NCBI RefSeq assembly: GCF_000730645.1 | Contig: NZ_BBIU01000009.1 | Span: 1 to 64,000 of the forward strand | DNA: 64,000 bases | Origin: Pseudomonas parafulva NBRC 16636 = DSM 17004 | GTDB taxonomy: Bacteria > Pseudomonadota > Gammaproteobacteria > Pseudomonadales > Pseudomonadaceae | Direction of reading: 5' to 3' | Shown here: positions 20,836-29,307 of the stretch, piece by piece | How the letters are laid out: each line of letters begins with the position of its first letter | How positions within the stretch are numbered: position 1 is the stretch's first letter | Notes under the pieces: model-generated | The model's database searches: none | What the model was told of the DNA's origin: nothing | Seen by the model: the letters and a program-made list of their open reading frames with translations, nothing else | Translations under genes and position numbers: made by a program

Positions 20836-21371
20836 GCCGGGCCCAGACCCTCACCGCCAGCCCGTTGAAACAAGCCTGGCTGAAATGGCGTTTTCACCTC
20901 AACATCCTGCTGATCCTCATCCCACTGGGCTTCATGCCCAAGTACTTCGCCGATGCCAAGCTGTTCCGCGGCGAAGCGGGCCTGGGCGCCAACATCGTGC
21001 GCGACATCCAGGTGGGCCCCTACAGCCTGGACCTGGCCGAGATGCGCGACCAGGAACCCCAGGCCGACGGCCCGGCCGGGTTTTTCAAGGTCTTCAACGC
21101 CGCACTGTGCAAGGCCTGCATCCAGGACGTGAAGGCGACCTACCTGCGTATCGGCAAACCCCGCAGCCTGCGCGCTGCCGGCACCATTTTCTTTGGTGCG
21201 CCCTACAACATGAGTACCTCACTGCCTATTCCCCCACGCACCAGCCCCGATGCCCAGATCTGGATCACCGTGGAAGGCTGGGACGGCAGCATGCACCAGG
21301 CTTCGGTCCCATTGGCCCAGGCGTCGCCCGCTACCGTGGCGTGGCTCAAGAAACAAGGAGGCAAGAAATGA
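20832..21371 (+). CDS. fpvH: FpvH, membrane-anchored pyoverdine iron-release protein
   Basis: This 179-residue protein has one N-terminal membrane helix (about residues 20-37) and a periplasmic domain. The domain contains a CxxC pair, LCKACIQD, that could be redox or metal active. It is assigned as FpvH from position between fpvG and fpvJ, size and topology. FpvH assists FpvG in iron release in P. aeruginosa, but its biochemical role is not settled. It is coupled by 4-bp overlaps on both sides. Confidence 0.82.
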   Translation: MSRAQTLTASPLKQAWLKWRFHLNILLILIPLGFMPKYFADAKLFRGEAGLGANIVRDIQVGPYSLDLAEMRDQEPQADGPAGFFKVFNAALCKACIQDVKATYLRIGKPRSLRAAGTIFFGAPYNMSTSLPIPPRTSPDAQIWITVEGWDGSMHQASVPLAQASPATVAWLKKQGGKK

Positions 21372-21688
21372 AACACCTGATGCGCACCTTCGCGCTACCG
21401 ACGCTGCTATTGGCCGCCGCCCCGGCGATGGCCCACAACCCCATGTGCGAATGCGAGGAACTTGCCAGCGGGCAGGTCAAGTGCACGGGGGGCTTCTCCG
21501 ATGGCAGCGGCGCCCCTGGCGTAACCCTGGACGTGATTGGTTACGACGAGCAGGTGCTGGTCGGCGGCAAGCTGGGGGAAGACTCGACCCTGACCTTCAA
21601 GCGCCCTGATGGCGAGTTCTATGTGCTGTTCGACGCCGGCCCCGGGCATGTGGTGGAAGTCGACTACGCCGACATCCCACAACCATGA
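21368..21688 (+). CDS. fpvJ: FpvJ, small periplasmic protein of the pyoverdine iron-release complex
   Basis: This 106-residue protein has a signal peptide ending AMA-HN at about residue 21. The mature part carries a Cys-containing motif MCECEELASGQVKC near its start and a compact beta-rich domain. It is assigned as FpvJ by operon position. In P. aeruginosa FpvJ interacts with the periplasmic binding protein FpvC. The three clustered cysteines could bind metal or form disulfides. Confidence 0.8.
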   Translation: MKHLMRTFALPTLLLAAAPAMAHNPMCECEELASGQVKCTGGFSDGSGAPGVTLDVIGYDEQVLVGGKLGEDSTLTFKRPDGEFYVLFDAGPGHVVEVDYADIPQP

Positions 21689-22254
21689 GCCGCGCCCAGG
21701 TGATACGCCCGGCGGGTGCCGGGCACGAAACCCTGTACGTGCTACTGGTCAGCGTATTGATCGTGTTGCTGGCAGCAGGGGTGGTGGCGCTGCGTGGCGA
21801 GCGTGAAGACGAGCAGGCCATCGAGCGCCACCAGCTCGATGCACGTCGCGACCTGACGGCTGCCGAACAGGGGCTGTATACCGACCTGAGGGTGGCCTTC
21901 GACGAAATCCAGATGCTGCGCGAAGAACGCCAGGCTGCCCCGGGTGTGCAGGCGCTGGCCGAAGACGGCCTGCCGCCTTTCGTCGATGACGCCGGCAGCC
22001 AGAGCCGCGGCAACCATCAGTGGACGTGGCTGCAGGCCGGCGCCTACCTCGGCCGCAGCCAGGCCCCGGACATCGCCGGCAGCCTGCTGCTGATCCTGCC
22101 CGCTGGCAACGACGGCCAACCGGATATCTGGCTACGCCGCGACAGCAGCCACCTGCCACCCGACGACCTCGGCCAGGCAGCCTTGATTGCAGCGGGCTGG
22201 CGGCAGGTGGTCAGCCACTACGACGCCGGTGTCACCCGCGAACACCGCCACTGA
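21685..22254 (+). CDS. fpvK: FpvK, bitopic membrane protein of the pyoverdine iron-release operon
   Basis: This 189-residue protein has a single N-terminal membrane segment (LYVLLVSVLIVLLAAGVVAL, residues 14-33), then a charged helical stretch and a periplasmic domain. It is assigned as FpvK by its exact place between fpvJ and fpvC. It overlaps fpvJ by ATGA. It has no recognised catalytic motif. Confidence 0.78.
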   Translation: MSRAQVIRPAGAGHETLYVLLVSVLIVLLAAGVVALRGEREDEQAIERHQLDARRDLTAAEQGLYTDLRVAFDEIQMLREERQAAPGVQALAEDGLPPFVDDAGSQSRGNHQWTWLQAGAYLGRSQAPDIAGSLLLILPAGNDGQPDIWLRRDSSHLPPDDLGQAALIAAGWRQVVSHYDAGVTREHRH

Positions 22255-22271
22255 ACCCAAAAGGACTTCCC

Positions 22272-23174
22272 ATGTTTCGCTCCGCCCTCGCCCTGCTTCT
22301 GGCCATCGCCCTGCCGGCCATGGCCCTGGCCGACAGTGGCAAGCCACTGCGCATCGGCATCACCCTGCACCCCTATTACAGCTATGTGAGCAATATCGTC
22401 GCAGACAAGGCCGAAGTGGTGCCGTTGATTCCCGCGGGTTTCAACCCCCACGCCTACGAGCCCCGGGCTGAGGACATCAAGCGCATAGGCACGCTGGACG
22501 TGGTGGTGCTCAACGGTGTGGGCCATGACGATTTTGCCGACCGCATGATCGCCGCCAGCGAAAAGCCCGGCATCGCCACCATCGAGTCCAACCAGAACGT
22601 CCCCTTGCTCGCCGCCACAGGCATCGCCGCACGGGGTGCGGGCAAGGTCGTCAACCCCCATACCTTCCTGTCCATCAGCACCACCATTGCGCAGGTCAAT
22701 AACATCGCCCGCGAGCTTGGCAAGCTGGACCCGGCGAACGCCAAGTTCTACACGCAGAACGCCCGCGCTTATGGCAAGCGCCTGCGCACCCTGCGGGCCG
22801 AGGCCCTGGCCAAGGTGACCGAGGCGCCCAGCGCCACCTTCCGCGTGGCCACCATCCATGCCGCCTACGACTACCTGGTGCGCGACTTCGGCCTGGAAGT
22901 CACCGCGGTGGTGGAGCCGGCCCATGGGATCGAACCCAGCCCCGCCCAGTTGAAAAAGACCATCGACCAGTTGAAGGCGCTGGATGTGCGGGTGATCTTC
23001 TCGGAAATGGACTTCCCCTCCGCCTACGTGGAAACCATCCAGCGCGAGGCCGGCGTTCGCCTGTACCCACTGACCCACATCTCCTACGGGGAATACACCA
23101 AGGACAAGTATGAAGTGGAGATGAAGCGCAACCTCGATACCGTGGTGCGGGCCATTCAGGAGAACCGCGCATGA
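22272..23174 (+). CDS. fpvC: Periplasmic metal-binding protein FpvC (ZnuA/TroA family)
   Basis: This 300-residue protein has a signal peptide ending ALA-DS and the cluster A-I metal-binding fold (SBP_bac_9). Candidate ligands are in FNPHAYEPRAEDIK (His), NPHTFLSIS (His), TIHAAYDYL (His) and FSEMDFPSAY (acidic). In P. aeruginosa FpvC accepts iron after its release from pyoverdine. It overlaps the ATPase gene fpvD by 4 bp. Context separates it from ordinary zinc-binding ZnuA. Confidence 0.88.
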   Translation: MFRSALALLLAIALPAMALADSGKPLRIGITLHPYYSYVSNIVADKAEVVPLIPAGFNPHAYEPRAEDIKRIGTLDVVVLNGVGHDDFADRMIAASEKPGIATIESNQNVPLLAATGIAARGAGKVVNPHTFLSISTTIAQVNNIARELGKLDPANAKFYTQNARAYGKRLRTLRAEALAKVTEAPSATFRVATIHAAYDYLVRDFGLEVTAVVEPAHGIEPSPAQLKKTIDQLKALDVRVIFSEMDFPSAYVETIQREAGVRLYPLTHISYGEYTKDKYEVEMKRNLDTVVRAIQENRA

Positions 23175-23917
23175 CCGCCGCCGCCCACGTGCAGCCGGCT
23201 TGTGGCCCGGCCATCGAGTTCGGTGGCATCGACCTCACCCTGGGGCGCACGCGCATTCTTGAGCAGGTGGCCTTCAGCGTCGCGCCCGGCACTGTGCACG
23301 CCATCGTCGGCCCCAATGGTGGCGGCAAGAGTTCGTTGATCAAGACACTGCTTGGGCAGATGCCGCACCAGGGTCAGTTGACCCTGCGCTGGCCAGGCGA
23401 GCGGGAGGTTATCGGCTATGTGCCACAGGCGCTGGAATTCGACCGTGGGCTACCCATGACCGTCGATGACTTCATGGCCGCCATGTGCCAGAAACGCCCC
23501 GCGTTCCTGGGCTTGTCCCGGCGCGTGCAGCCCGCCATCGACGCCGCGCTGGCGCGGGTCGGCATGCTGGACAAACGCAAGCGCCGCATGGGCGCGCTGT
23601 CGGGTGGTGAGCGCCAACGGGTGCTGCTGGCCCAGGGCCTGATCCCCGAGCCGCAATTACTGGTGCTGGACGAGCCCATGTCGGCGCTGGACGAGGCAGG
23701 CATTCAGGTGTTCGAGCAGTTGCTGGCCGGTTGGCGCCAGGCCGGCACGACGGTGCTGTGGATCGAACACGACCTGGAGGCGGTGCTGCGCCTGGCAGAC
23801 CGGGTCACCGGCCTGAGCCGCAAGGTGCTGTTTGACGCACCGCCCGCCCAGGCCCTCACGCCCGAGCGCCTGCTCGGCCTGTTCTCCGTTCACCCGCGCA
23901 GCGAGAGCCTTGCCTGA
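23171..23917 (+). CDS. fpvD: ABC transporter ATPase FpvD
   Basis: This 248-residue ATPase has Walker A GPNGGGKSS (47-55), signature LSGGERQR and Walker B LLVLDEPMSALD. It energises the FpvCDE(F) importer thought to bring iron freed from pyoverdine across the inner membrane. It overlaps fpvC by 4 bp and shares one base (TGATG) with fpvE. Confidence 0.9.
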   Translation: MTAAAHVQPACGPAIEFGGIDLTLGRTRILEQVAFSVAPGTVHAIVGPNGGGKSSLIKTLLGQMPHQGQLTLRWPGEREVIGYVPQALEFDRGLPMTVDDFMAAMCQKRPAFLGLSRRVQPAIDAALARVGMLDKRKRRMGALSGGERQRVLLAQGLIPEPQLLVLDEPMSALDEAGIQVFEQLLAGWRQAGTTVLWIEHDLEAVLRLADRVTGLSRKVLFDAPPAQALTPERLLGLFSVHPRSESLA

Positions 23918-24816
23918 TGAGCTTCGAATCCTTCCGTCAACTGGTCCAGCAGTGGGCCACACTGGGCTACCTGCCGGAGGCACTGGCCTACGGTTTTGTG
24001 GTCAACGCCTTGCTGGCAGGCCTGATGATCGGCCCGGTCCTGGGTGGGCTCGGCACCTTGGTGGTGGTCAAGCGCTTTGCGTTCTTCTCTGAAGCGGTCG
24101 GCCATGCGGCGCTCACCGGCGTGGCAATCGGCATCCTGCTGGGCGAGCCCTACACCGGCCCCTATGGCAGCCTGTTCGGCTACTGCCTGCTGTTCGGCAT
24201 CCTGCTCAACTTCCTGCGCAACCGTACGGGGCTGTCGCCGGATACGCTGATCGGCGTGTTCCTGTCGGTGTCCCTGGCCCTCGGGGCCAGCCTGCTGTTG
24301 ATGCTGGCCGGCAAGATCAACGTGCACATCCTGGAAAACGTATTGTTTGGGTCGGTGTTGACCGTAAGCGGCCAGGACCTGGTCGTACTGGGCATCGTCG
24401 CTGCGCTGGTGCTGGCCCTGGCCTTGCCGTTGTACAACCGGATCATGCTGGCCAGCTTCAATCCGCAGCTGGCTGCCGTGCGCGGCGTAGCGGTGAAAAC
24501 CCTGGATTACCTGTTCGTGATGCTGGTCACGCTGGTCACAGTGGCCTCGGTGAAAGTGATCGGGGCGATTCTGGTGGGTGCCCTGCTGGTGATCCCCGCT
24601 GCCGCCGCGCGGTTGGTCAGCCAGTCGCTCAAAGGCTTCTTCTTTTTGTCGGTGCTGATCGCCACGCTCAGCACCCTGCTCGGTATCTTGCTGCCCATCG
24701 TCTGCGACCTGCCGGTGCCTTCAGGCGCCGCGATCATCCTGGTTGCCGGCATCTGCTTCGCCCTCGCGGCACTGGCCCGCGCCCTCGTCCCACGCCTGCA
24801 AGGAAACCCGGCATGA
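23917..24816 (+). CDS. fpvE: ABC transporter permease FpvE (ABC-3 family)
   Basis: This 299-residue protein has about eight membrane helices and belongs to the ZnuB/ABC-3 permease family. Recognisable segments are KRFAFFSEAVGHAALTGVAIG and SVKVIGAILVGALLVIPAAAA. It pairs with FpvD. It overlaps the last gene fpvF by 4 bp, so translation is coupled. Confidence 0.9.
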   Translation: MSFESFRQLVQQWATLGYLPEALAYGFVVNALLAGLMIGPVLGGLGTLVVVKRFAFFSEAVGHAALTGVAIGILLGEPYTGPYGSLFGYCLLFGILLNFLRNRTGLSPDTLIGVFLSVSLALGASLLLMLAGKINVHILENVLFGSVLTVSGQDLVVLGIVAALVLALALPLYNRIMLASFNPQLAAVRGVAVKTLDYLFVMLVTLVTVASVKVIGAILVGALLVIPAAAARLVSQSLKGFFFLSVLIATLSTLLGILLPIVCDLPVPSGAAIILVAGICFALAALARALVPRLQGNPA

Positions 24817-25676
24817 ACCTGAAACGCCTGACCCTGACAGTGGCCCTGGCCAGCCTGCCGTCGCTGTCGTTCGCCACCCAAGTGCTGACCGCCCTGCCCG
24901 TGACCCATAGCCTGGCGAGCGCCCTGCTGGACGGCACCACGGTGGAGCTGAAACGGGCAGCACCGGCCAACCTGCCTGCCAGCCGGCAACCGTCGTACTT
25001 CAGCGGGCGCGGCGGCGCCAGTTTGCAGAAGGCGGCGCAGCAGGCCGACGCGGTGATCGGGCTGCGCTCCCTATGGCGCGACGACCCGCTTTACCCGGTG
25101 GCTAGGCGCAGCAATATCCGCATCGTGGAAATTGACGCGGCGCGCCCCGTCGACGGTGCACTGCCGGGCATCGCAGTGAGCGGTGACGATGCCCATGCCG
25201 CCTACCCCTGGCTGAACCCCACCAACCTCGGGCGCATGGCGGATGTGATGGCCAATGACCTGGAGCGGCTTTCGCCCCAGGACAAAGCCAGGATCCAGGG
25301 CAACCTGGCGGGGTTCAAGCGCCAACTGCTGGAGCTGGCCGCCAGCAGCCAGACACGCCTGGCCAAGGTCGACAACCTGACGGTGGTGAGCCTGTCGGAG
25401 CGGCTGAGCTACCTGGCCAGCGGGTTGAACCTGGATGTGGTTGAGCAACCGCTGCCGAACGATTGGGATACCGCCGCGCTCGAGGCGCTGGGGGCAAACC
25501 TGAAGGCGCAGGATGTGGCCCTGGTGCTGGACCATCGGCAGCCAGAAGCTGCCGTGGCTGAGGTGATCAGGGCATCCGGGGCCAAACTGGTGGTGGTGGA
25601 GAGTGACCCTGAGGATGCGCTGGGGGGGCTGAAGGCCAGTGTCGACCAGGTTATCAAGGCGCTGGTCGACAGTTGA
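24813..25676 (+). CDS. fpvF: Second periplasmic binding protein FpvF
   Basis: This 287-residue protein has a signal peptide (cleavage near SFA-TQ) and a divergent ZnuA/TroA-like fold. Metal-binding histidines are less clear than in FpvC; VTHSLASALL and DDAHAAYPWLNP are visible. In P. aeruginosa FpvF binds ferripyoverdine or pyoverdine and partners FpvC. It is the last gene of the eight-gene operon. The 73 bp that follow contain GCCGGC repeats but no clear terminator. Confidence 0.85.
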   Translation: MNLKRLTLTVALASLPSLSFATQVLTALPVTHSLASALLDGTTVELKRAAPANLPASRQPSYFSGRGGASLQKAAQQADAVIGLRSLWRDDPLYPVARRSNIRIVEIDAARPVDGALPGIAVSGDDAHAAYPWLNPTNLGRMADVMANDLERLSPQDKARIQGNLAGFKRQLLELAASSQTRLAKVDNLTVVSLSERLSYLASGLNLDVVEQPLPNDWDTAALEALGANLKAQDVALVLDHRQPEAAVAEVIRASGAKLVVVESDPEDALGGLKASVDQVIKALVDS

Positions 25677-25749
25677 TGCAGGGTTTGCCGGCTTCAGCTG
25701 GGGCATGTGGCACCCGGCTTGCCGGCTATGGGAACCGAGACCCGCGTCG

Positions 25750-26814
25750 CTAACGCCGCATGCACCGCTGATACCGCTCATCCACCCGCCCGGCAAACCA
25801 AGCCGTGGTCAGTTTGCGCGTGATCTTCGGGCTTTTTAGCTCGATGCCGGGTAGCACCGCACGTGGCAGTGGGTTGCCAGCGGCGGCATCGGCCAACGCA
25901 AACACCCCCGCGTACAAACGGCTGTCTTCGAAGTCCAGCTGGGTGCCCTGCTCCAGCTGGCTGCGGATTTGCGGGTTGCGCAAGCCAAGCTTGGCGCCCA
26001 GCCTGCGCGCAGCCTGCTCTGTGGTACCTGGCATGATCGCACCAGGGGCTATCAGGTCACCGTCCAGTGCCAGTTGCACGCCCGTCACCTGGCTCAACGC
26101 CGCCTGGAACGCAGCATTGCGGCTGGCGTACCAGCCTGCGTTGAAGTCGGCAAAACGGTACAGCTGGCGGTCGTAATTGGCCGGGTAACCCAGCAAGTGG
26201 GCGATGCCGAAATACATTCCGCCACGGCGGCTGAACACCTCTTGGCGGATACTGCCAGCCTGGCTGTAGGGGTAGCCCTGTGCATGCCGTTCAGCGAAGG
26301 CGACGCTCACCTGCATCGGCCCACCGGTGCGCACCGGGTTCAGGCCACCGAGCAAGGTCTTGCCCAACGGCACCCGGGCGATCACCTCATCGTACAGTTC
26401 GCTGAGTTGCCGCTCGCTGCGCACCGACAGCAGCCGCTGTTGGTAGCTCTGACCGTTGCCGGAGGGGGTTTTCAATGCACCGTCGACGAGCAATCTGGGG
26501 ATATGCAGCCGCGCCGCACGGCGGTCGATTTCCTCTCGGGCGATACGCCCCAGGTTGGGTACCTGTGGGTCGGCGTTGAAGGTGGACTCCTGCTCGGTCA
26601 CCGCCAGCACCGCACACAGGTTGCTCTGGCTGGGCTCAAGGCCCTGGGCCTGAAACGCGGTCTGGATATCGTCAGCCCAGCCCGCACGGTCGCGTGCCTG
26701 TGCCGGCAGCAGGCGCATGAGCTGCGCACGCACCTGCGCCGGGTCGGCCTGGGGGGTGGGTTCGCGGCGCCCGGCGCAGCCTTGCAGCAGCGCCAGGGCG
26801 ATCACCACGCCCAT
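25750..26814 (-). CDS. DUF1615-family lipoprotein
   Basis: This 354-residue protein has a lipobox LLQGC very near the N-terminus (Cys at about residue 13), so it is a predicted lipoprotein. The body has a transglycosylase-like flavour, with LCAVLAVTEQESTFNADPQ containing an acidic ES motif as in lytic transglycosylases. It also has GGPMQVSVAFAERH. These features fit the DUF1615 family. The signal sequence is short, and no alternative upstream ATG/GTG/TTG start is visible. It is probably cotranscribed with the isochorismatase-like gene upstream (14 bp gap). Confidence 0.75.
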   Translation of the reverse strand: MGVVIALALLQGCAGRREPTPQADPAQVRAQLMRLLPAQARDRAGWADDIQTAFQAQGLEPSQSNLCAVLAVTEQESTFNADPQVPNLGRIAREEIDRRAARLHIPRLLVDGALKTPSGNGQSYQQRLLSVRSERQLSELYDEVIARVPLGKTLLGGLNPVRTGGPMQVSVAFAERHAQGYPYSQAGSIRQEVFSRRGGMYFGIAHLLGYPANYDRQLYRFADFNAGWYASRNAAFQAALSQVTGVQLALDGDLIAPGAIMPGTTEQAARRLGAKLGLRNPQIRSQLEQGTQLDFEDSRLYAGVFALADAAAGNPLPRAVLPGIELKSPKITRKLTTAWFAGRVDERYQRCMRR

Positions 26815-26828
26815 TACCGCGCGCCGGT

Positions 26829-27380
26829 TCAGGGCTGTTCCCCTACCAGAAACGTCTTGCTGATATGCCGGAAAGACGGGTGGCTGGCACTGCCCATCAG
26901 CTCGAACACCACCATCTCGCGGGTCACCACCTGCGCCCCGGCACCGCGCATACGCGCCAACCCGGCGGCCTTGTTGGCCTGGGTACGGCTGTCACAGGCG
27001 TCCTCCACCACGAACACCTGCTTGCCCAGCGCCAGCAGGCCAAGCACGGTTTGCAACACGCACACGTGGGTTTCCATGCCGCAGACGATGACCTGCTCAC
27101 GCGCCATCAGCTCGCTGGGCAGGCACTGGGCAGCGACGCAGGAGAAATGGCTTTTTTCCACCACCTTGGCCCCCGGCGCGGCTTCCAGCAACGGCCCGAG
27201 TGTAGGGCCAAGACCTTTAGGATATTGCTCCGAAATCACCGTCGGCAATTTCAGTTCTGCTGCCACCGCCAGCAACCAGCGAGCGCGGGCCTGGGTGCCT
27301 TCAGGGTCGCTCATGGCGCCGATGAGTTTTTCCTGGATGTCGATGACCAGCAGCGTGGCCTTGTTCGGGTCAATCAGCAT
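26829..27380 (-). CDS. Isochorismatase-family cysteine hydrolase
   Basis: This 183-residue protein starts at ATG 27380, after an AAGGGG. The triad of the family is visible: D14 in LLVIDIQEK, K76 in VEKSHFSC and C107 in GMETHVCVLQT. Family members hydrolyse isochorismate, nicotinamide or related amides; the form seen here resembles YcaC-type hydrolases of unassigned substrate. Although it lies in the pyoverdine block, nothing shows a siderophore role. Confidence 0.83.
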   Translation of the reverse strand: MLIDPNKATLLVIDIQEKLIGAMSDPEGTQARARWLLAVAAELKLPTVISEQYPKGLGPTLGPLLEAAPGAKVVEKSHFSCVAAQCLPSELMAREQVIVCGMETHVCVLQTVLGLLALGKQVFVVEDACDSRTQANKAAGLARMRGAGAQVVTREMVVFELMGSASHPSFRHISKTFLVGEQP

Positions 27381-27437
27381 TGCCTGCCCCTTGCCTGGGA
27401 AAAGCCCTAGCCTCTCCCAGGCAACCGGGGACGTCAA

Positions 27438-28157
27438 TCAGGCGGACTGGCGCAACGGTTCCAGTGCGCGGGTCAGGGCAGCCAGTACGCGGTCTTCATG
27501 CTCGTGGATGAAGAAATGGCCGCCGCTGAACATCTGCCTGGAGAAGGCACCGCGCGTCTCCAGCCGCCAGGCGTCGAGTTGCTCATCACTGGCGCGGTCG
27601 TTTTCGCCGCCCAGCACGTGCAACGGGCATTGCAACGCAGGCCGCTGGCGGTAGGCGTAGGTGCCGCACAGCAGAAAGTCGGCCCGCAGAATGGGCAACG
27701 TCAGGCTCATCAGCTCAGGGTTGGCCAGCACTTCTTCCGGCGTACCCTGCAGTGTGCGCAGTTCGTCGAGCAACTCGGGGTCGGTTTTGGGCTCGCGCCA
27801 GTTGTTGCCATCGTAGTCTTCACGGCGGGTGGGCGCCGCCGTACCGCAGGCGAACAGCGCCATGGGTGGGGTGCACCCCAACCCTTGCAATTCATGGGCA
27901 AGTTCGAACGCCAGCAGCGCACCCAGGCTGTGGCCAAGCAAGGCGTAAGGGGCGTTGGCCGCCAGGCGCTGCTCGGCCGCCAGTTGCCGGGCCAGGCCCT
28001 GCATGTCGGTGTGCAACGGCTCGCCCAGGCGTGCGCCACGCCCGGGCAGCTCGACCGGGCGCACCTGCAACCAGGCGGGCAGCTTGCGCCGCCAGCGGCT
28101 ATACACCATGGCGCTGGCGCCCGAGTACGGCAGGCACAGCAGGTTGACCGTGGTCAC
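27438..28157 (-). CDS. Type II thioesterase of the pyoverdine cluster
   Basis: This 239-residue alpha/beta hydrolase starts at GTG 28157, overlapping the mbtH stop as GTGA. The nucleophile S77 is in [14 protein letters not shown], the catalytic His (H214) in [10 protein letters not shown], and the Asp near GGENDRAS. Type II thioesterases clear mis-primed carrier domains of peptide synthetases. The position next to MbtH matches P. aeruginosa PA2411-PA2412. PvdG is a related thioesterase, so I leave the symbol blank. Confidence 0.87.
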   Translation of the reverse strand: MTTVNLLCLPYSGASAMVYSRWRRKLPAWLQVRPVELPGRGARLGEPLHTDMQGLARQLAAEQRLAANAPYALLGHSLGALLAFELAHELQGLGCTPPMALFACGTAAPTRREDYDGNNWREPKTDPELLDELRTLQGTPEEVLANPELMSLTLPILRADFLLCGTYAYRQRPALQCPLHVLGGENDRASDEQLDAWRLETRGAFSRQMFSGGHFFIHEHEDRVLAALTRALEPLRQSA

Positions 28158-28375
28158 TGCGCAGCAGCTTCCGCCATTTTCTGGCGCAGGCTCAGCGGGC
28201 GCATGTCGGTCCACACCTCGTCGATGTAGGCCAGGCACTCCTTCTTCAGGCCGCTTTTGCCCACGGCGCGCCAGCCATCAGGGATAGCTTTGTAGTCGGG
28301 CCAGATCGAGTATTGCTCTTCGTGGTTGACCACGACCTGAAACTGGATGTCGTCACGGTCGAAAACGGAAGTCAT
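28154..28375 (-). CDS. MbtH-family protein
   Basis: This 73-residue protein has the MbtH signature: [12 protein letters not shown], then [11 protein letters not shown] and [18 protein letters not shown] with the conserved tryptophans. MbtH proteins bind and activate adenylation domains of peptide synthetases, here presumably pyoverdine synthetases. The Shine-Dalgarno AAGGAG precedes ATG 28375. It is the first gene of a two-gene operon with the thioesterase and is preceded by a near-consensus iron-starvation box. Confidence 0.93.
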   Translation of the reverse strand: MTSVFDRDDIQFQVVVNHEEQYSIWPDYKAIPDGWRAVGKSGLKKECLAYIDEVWTDMRPLSLRQKMAEAAAQ

Positions 28376-28435
28376 TGCCTGTCTCCTTGAATGATGAGGG
28401 CAGCAGCGCCAGGGGCGCAGGGGGCTTTGAAGTAG

Positions 28436-28459
28436 ACGTGGCAGGTTGTAAAAAAATTA
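28436..28459 (-). promoter_or_regulatory. Iron-starvation (PvdS-type) box upstream of mbtH
   Basis: Read on the minus strand the site is CTAATT, 16 bases, CGT. That is one mismatch from TAAAT-N16-CGT with perfect spacing, about 60 bp upstream of the mbtH start. It links this operon to the pvdA box at 18060. Confidence 0.7.
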
Positions 28460-28485
28460 GCCCCGCGTGGCAACGCTGCCCTGCA

Positions 28486-28887
28486 TCAGGCATCGCGCAG
28501 CAAGTCATGGGTGTCGAGCAGGCGGAACGCCACCTGTGGGTTACGCTCCAGGCCCCGGCGGATGGCCGCCGGGATGGCCTGGCGAGTCTTGCGGCACAGC
28601 CCCGGCTGATCGTCCAGTTCGATGACGATGCCGCGCATGGTGCGCACCTCATGGTGGCCGGGGGCGATGTGCAGCCGGATACCGAGGTTGTCGTACAAGC
28701 GTTGCTGCAAGCGGTACAGGTCTTCGAGGGACTGGAGGTTTTCCAGCCGCTCGAGCAGGCGCTTTTCTTCCTGCCGGTTCAGCAGAAGAATGCGCTGGGC
28801 GGCCTGTGCGTGAGTGGCCAGTTGTTCACGGCCGCAGTTACAGGCACCCGGCGGGCAAGGTTGGCGCAGGGGTGCAGGGCTGGTCAT
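28486..28887 (-). CDS. Small protein with N-terminal Cys cluster
   Basis: This 133-residue protein has an N-terminus with a tight cysteine cluster, CPPGACNCGR (residues 11-20). A Gln/Leu/Arg-rich coiled coil follows (about 34-66), then a mixed region with IAPGHHEVRTMRG and a lone Cys. The arrangement could bind a metal or an Fe-S cluster. I recognise no family and no catalytic motif. It lies 110 bp upstream of mbtH on the same strand, but the iron-starvation box between them suggests separate transcription. Confidence 0.65.
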   Translation of the reverse strand: MTSPAPLRQPCPPGACNCGREQLATHAQAAQRILLLNRQEEKRLLERLENLQSLEDLYRLQQRLYDNLGIRLHIAPGHHEVRTMRGIVIELDDQPGLCRKTRQAIPAAIRRGLERNPQVAFRLLDTHDLLRDA

Positions 28888-28942
28888 CGGCCAAGCATAG
28901 CCAGTTTTACCTGCACTGTGGTCCCTGCCTTGTGGCTCAGCC

Positions 28943-29230
28943 CTAGACCCCCTCGACGATGATCACTTCGGCCCGAGCCACCCCCTGGCGATGACTACAG
29001 GCTTGCTGGTACTGGTCTGAGTGGTAGCAGGCCAGCGCCTGTTCGTAGGAGTCGAACTCGATGACCACGCTACGCTGAGGGGTGGCACGCCCTTCCACCG
29101 CCTCGCTGCGCCCACCGCGCGCCAGAAACCGCCCGCCGAACGACTGGAACGCCGCCGGGGCACGCTGGGTGTATTGCAGGTACTGCTGAGGGTCGGTGAC
29201 GTCCACATGGGCGATCCAGTAGGCCTTCAT
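28943..29230 (-). CDS. DUF1330 family protein
   Basis: This 95-residue protein has the ferredoxin-like DUF1330 pattern: AYWIAHVDVTDPQQYLQY near the N-terminus, FLARGG in the middle and VVIEFDSYEQALACYHSDQYQ near the end. It is related to dimeric alpha/beta-barrel proteins with no agreed function. It is divergent from ribBX. The palindrome ATGGTATACCAT lies between the two starts and could control both. Confidence 0.85.
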   Translation of the reverse strand: MKAYWIAHVDVTDPQQYLQYTQRAPAAFQSFGGRFLARGGRSEAVEGRATPQRSVVIEFDSYEQALACYHSDQYQQACSHRQGVARAEVIIVEGV

Positions 29231-29264
29231 GCGTAACTCTCCTCTCGAAATGATTTTATGTATG

Positions 29265-29280
29265 ATGGTATACCATAATA
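29265..29280. promoter_or_regulatory. Operator-like palindrome upstream of ribBX
   Basis: ATGGTATACCAT (29265-29276) is a perfect 12-bp palindrome of the TGGTATACCA type used by FadR-subfamily GntR repressors. It lies 35 bp from the DUF1330 start and 32 bp from the ribBX start. Its right half continues as ATACCATAATA (29270-29280), which recurs exactly upstream of the ABC importer. No GntR gene is present in the window. Confidence 0.6.
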
Positions 29281-29307
29281 ATCAACCAGCCACAGCGAGT
29301 GTGCAAC

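Noticed and set aside
25677-25749. Possible repeat element with GCCGGC copies after fpvF
   Set aside because: The short GC-rich copies do not match the REP sequence at the window start or form a terminator with a T-tract.
29231-29307. FMN riboswitch upstream of ribBX
   Set aside because: The 77-bp leader is too short and lacks the conserved RFN core. A palindromic operator is seen instead.
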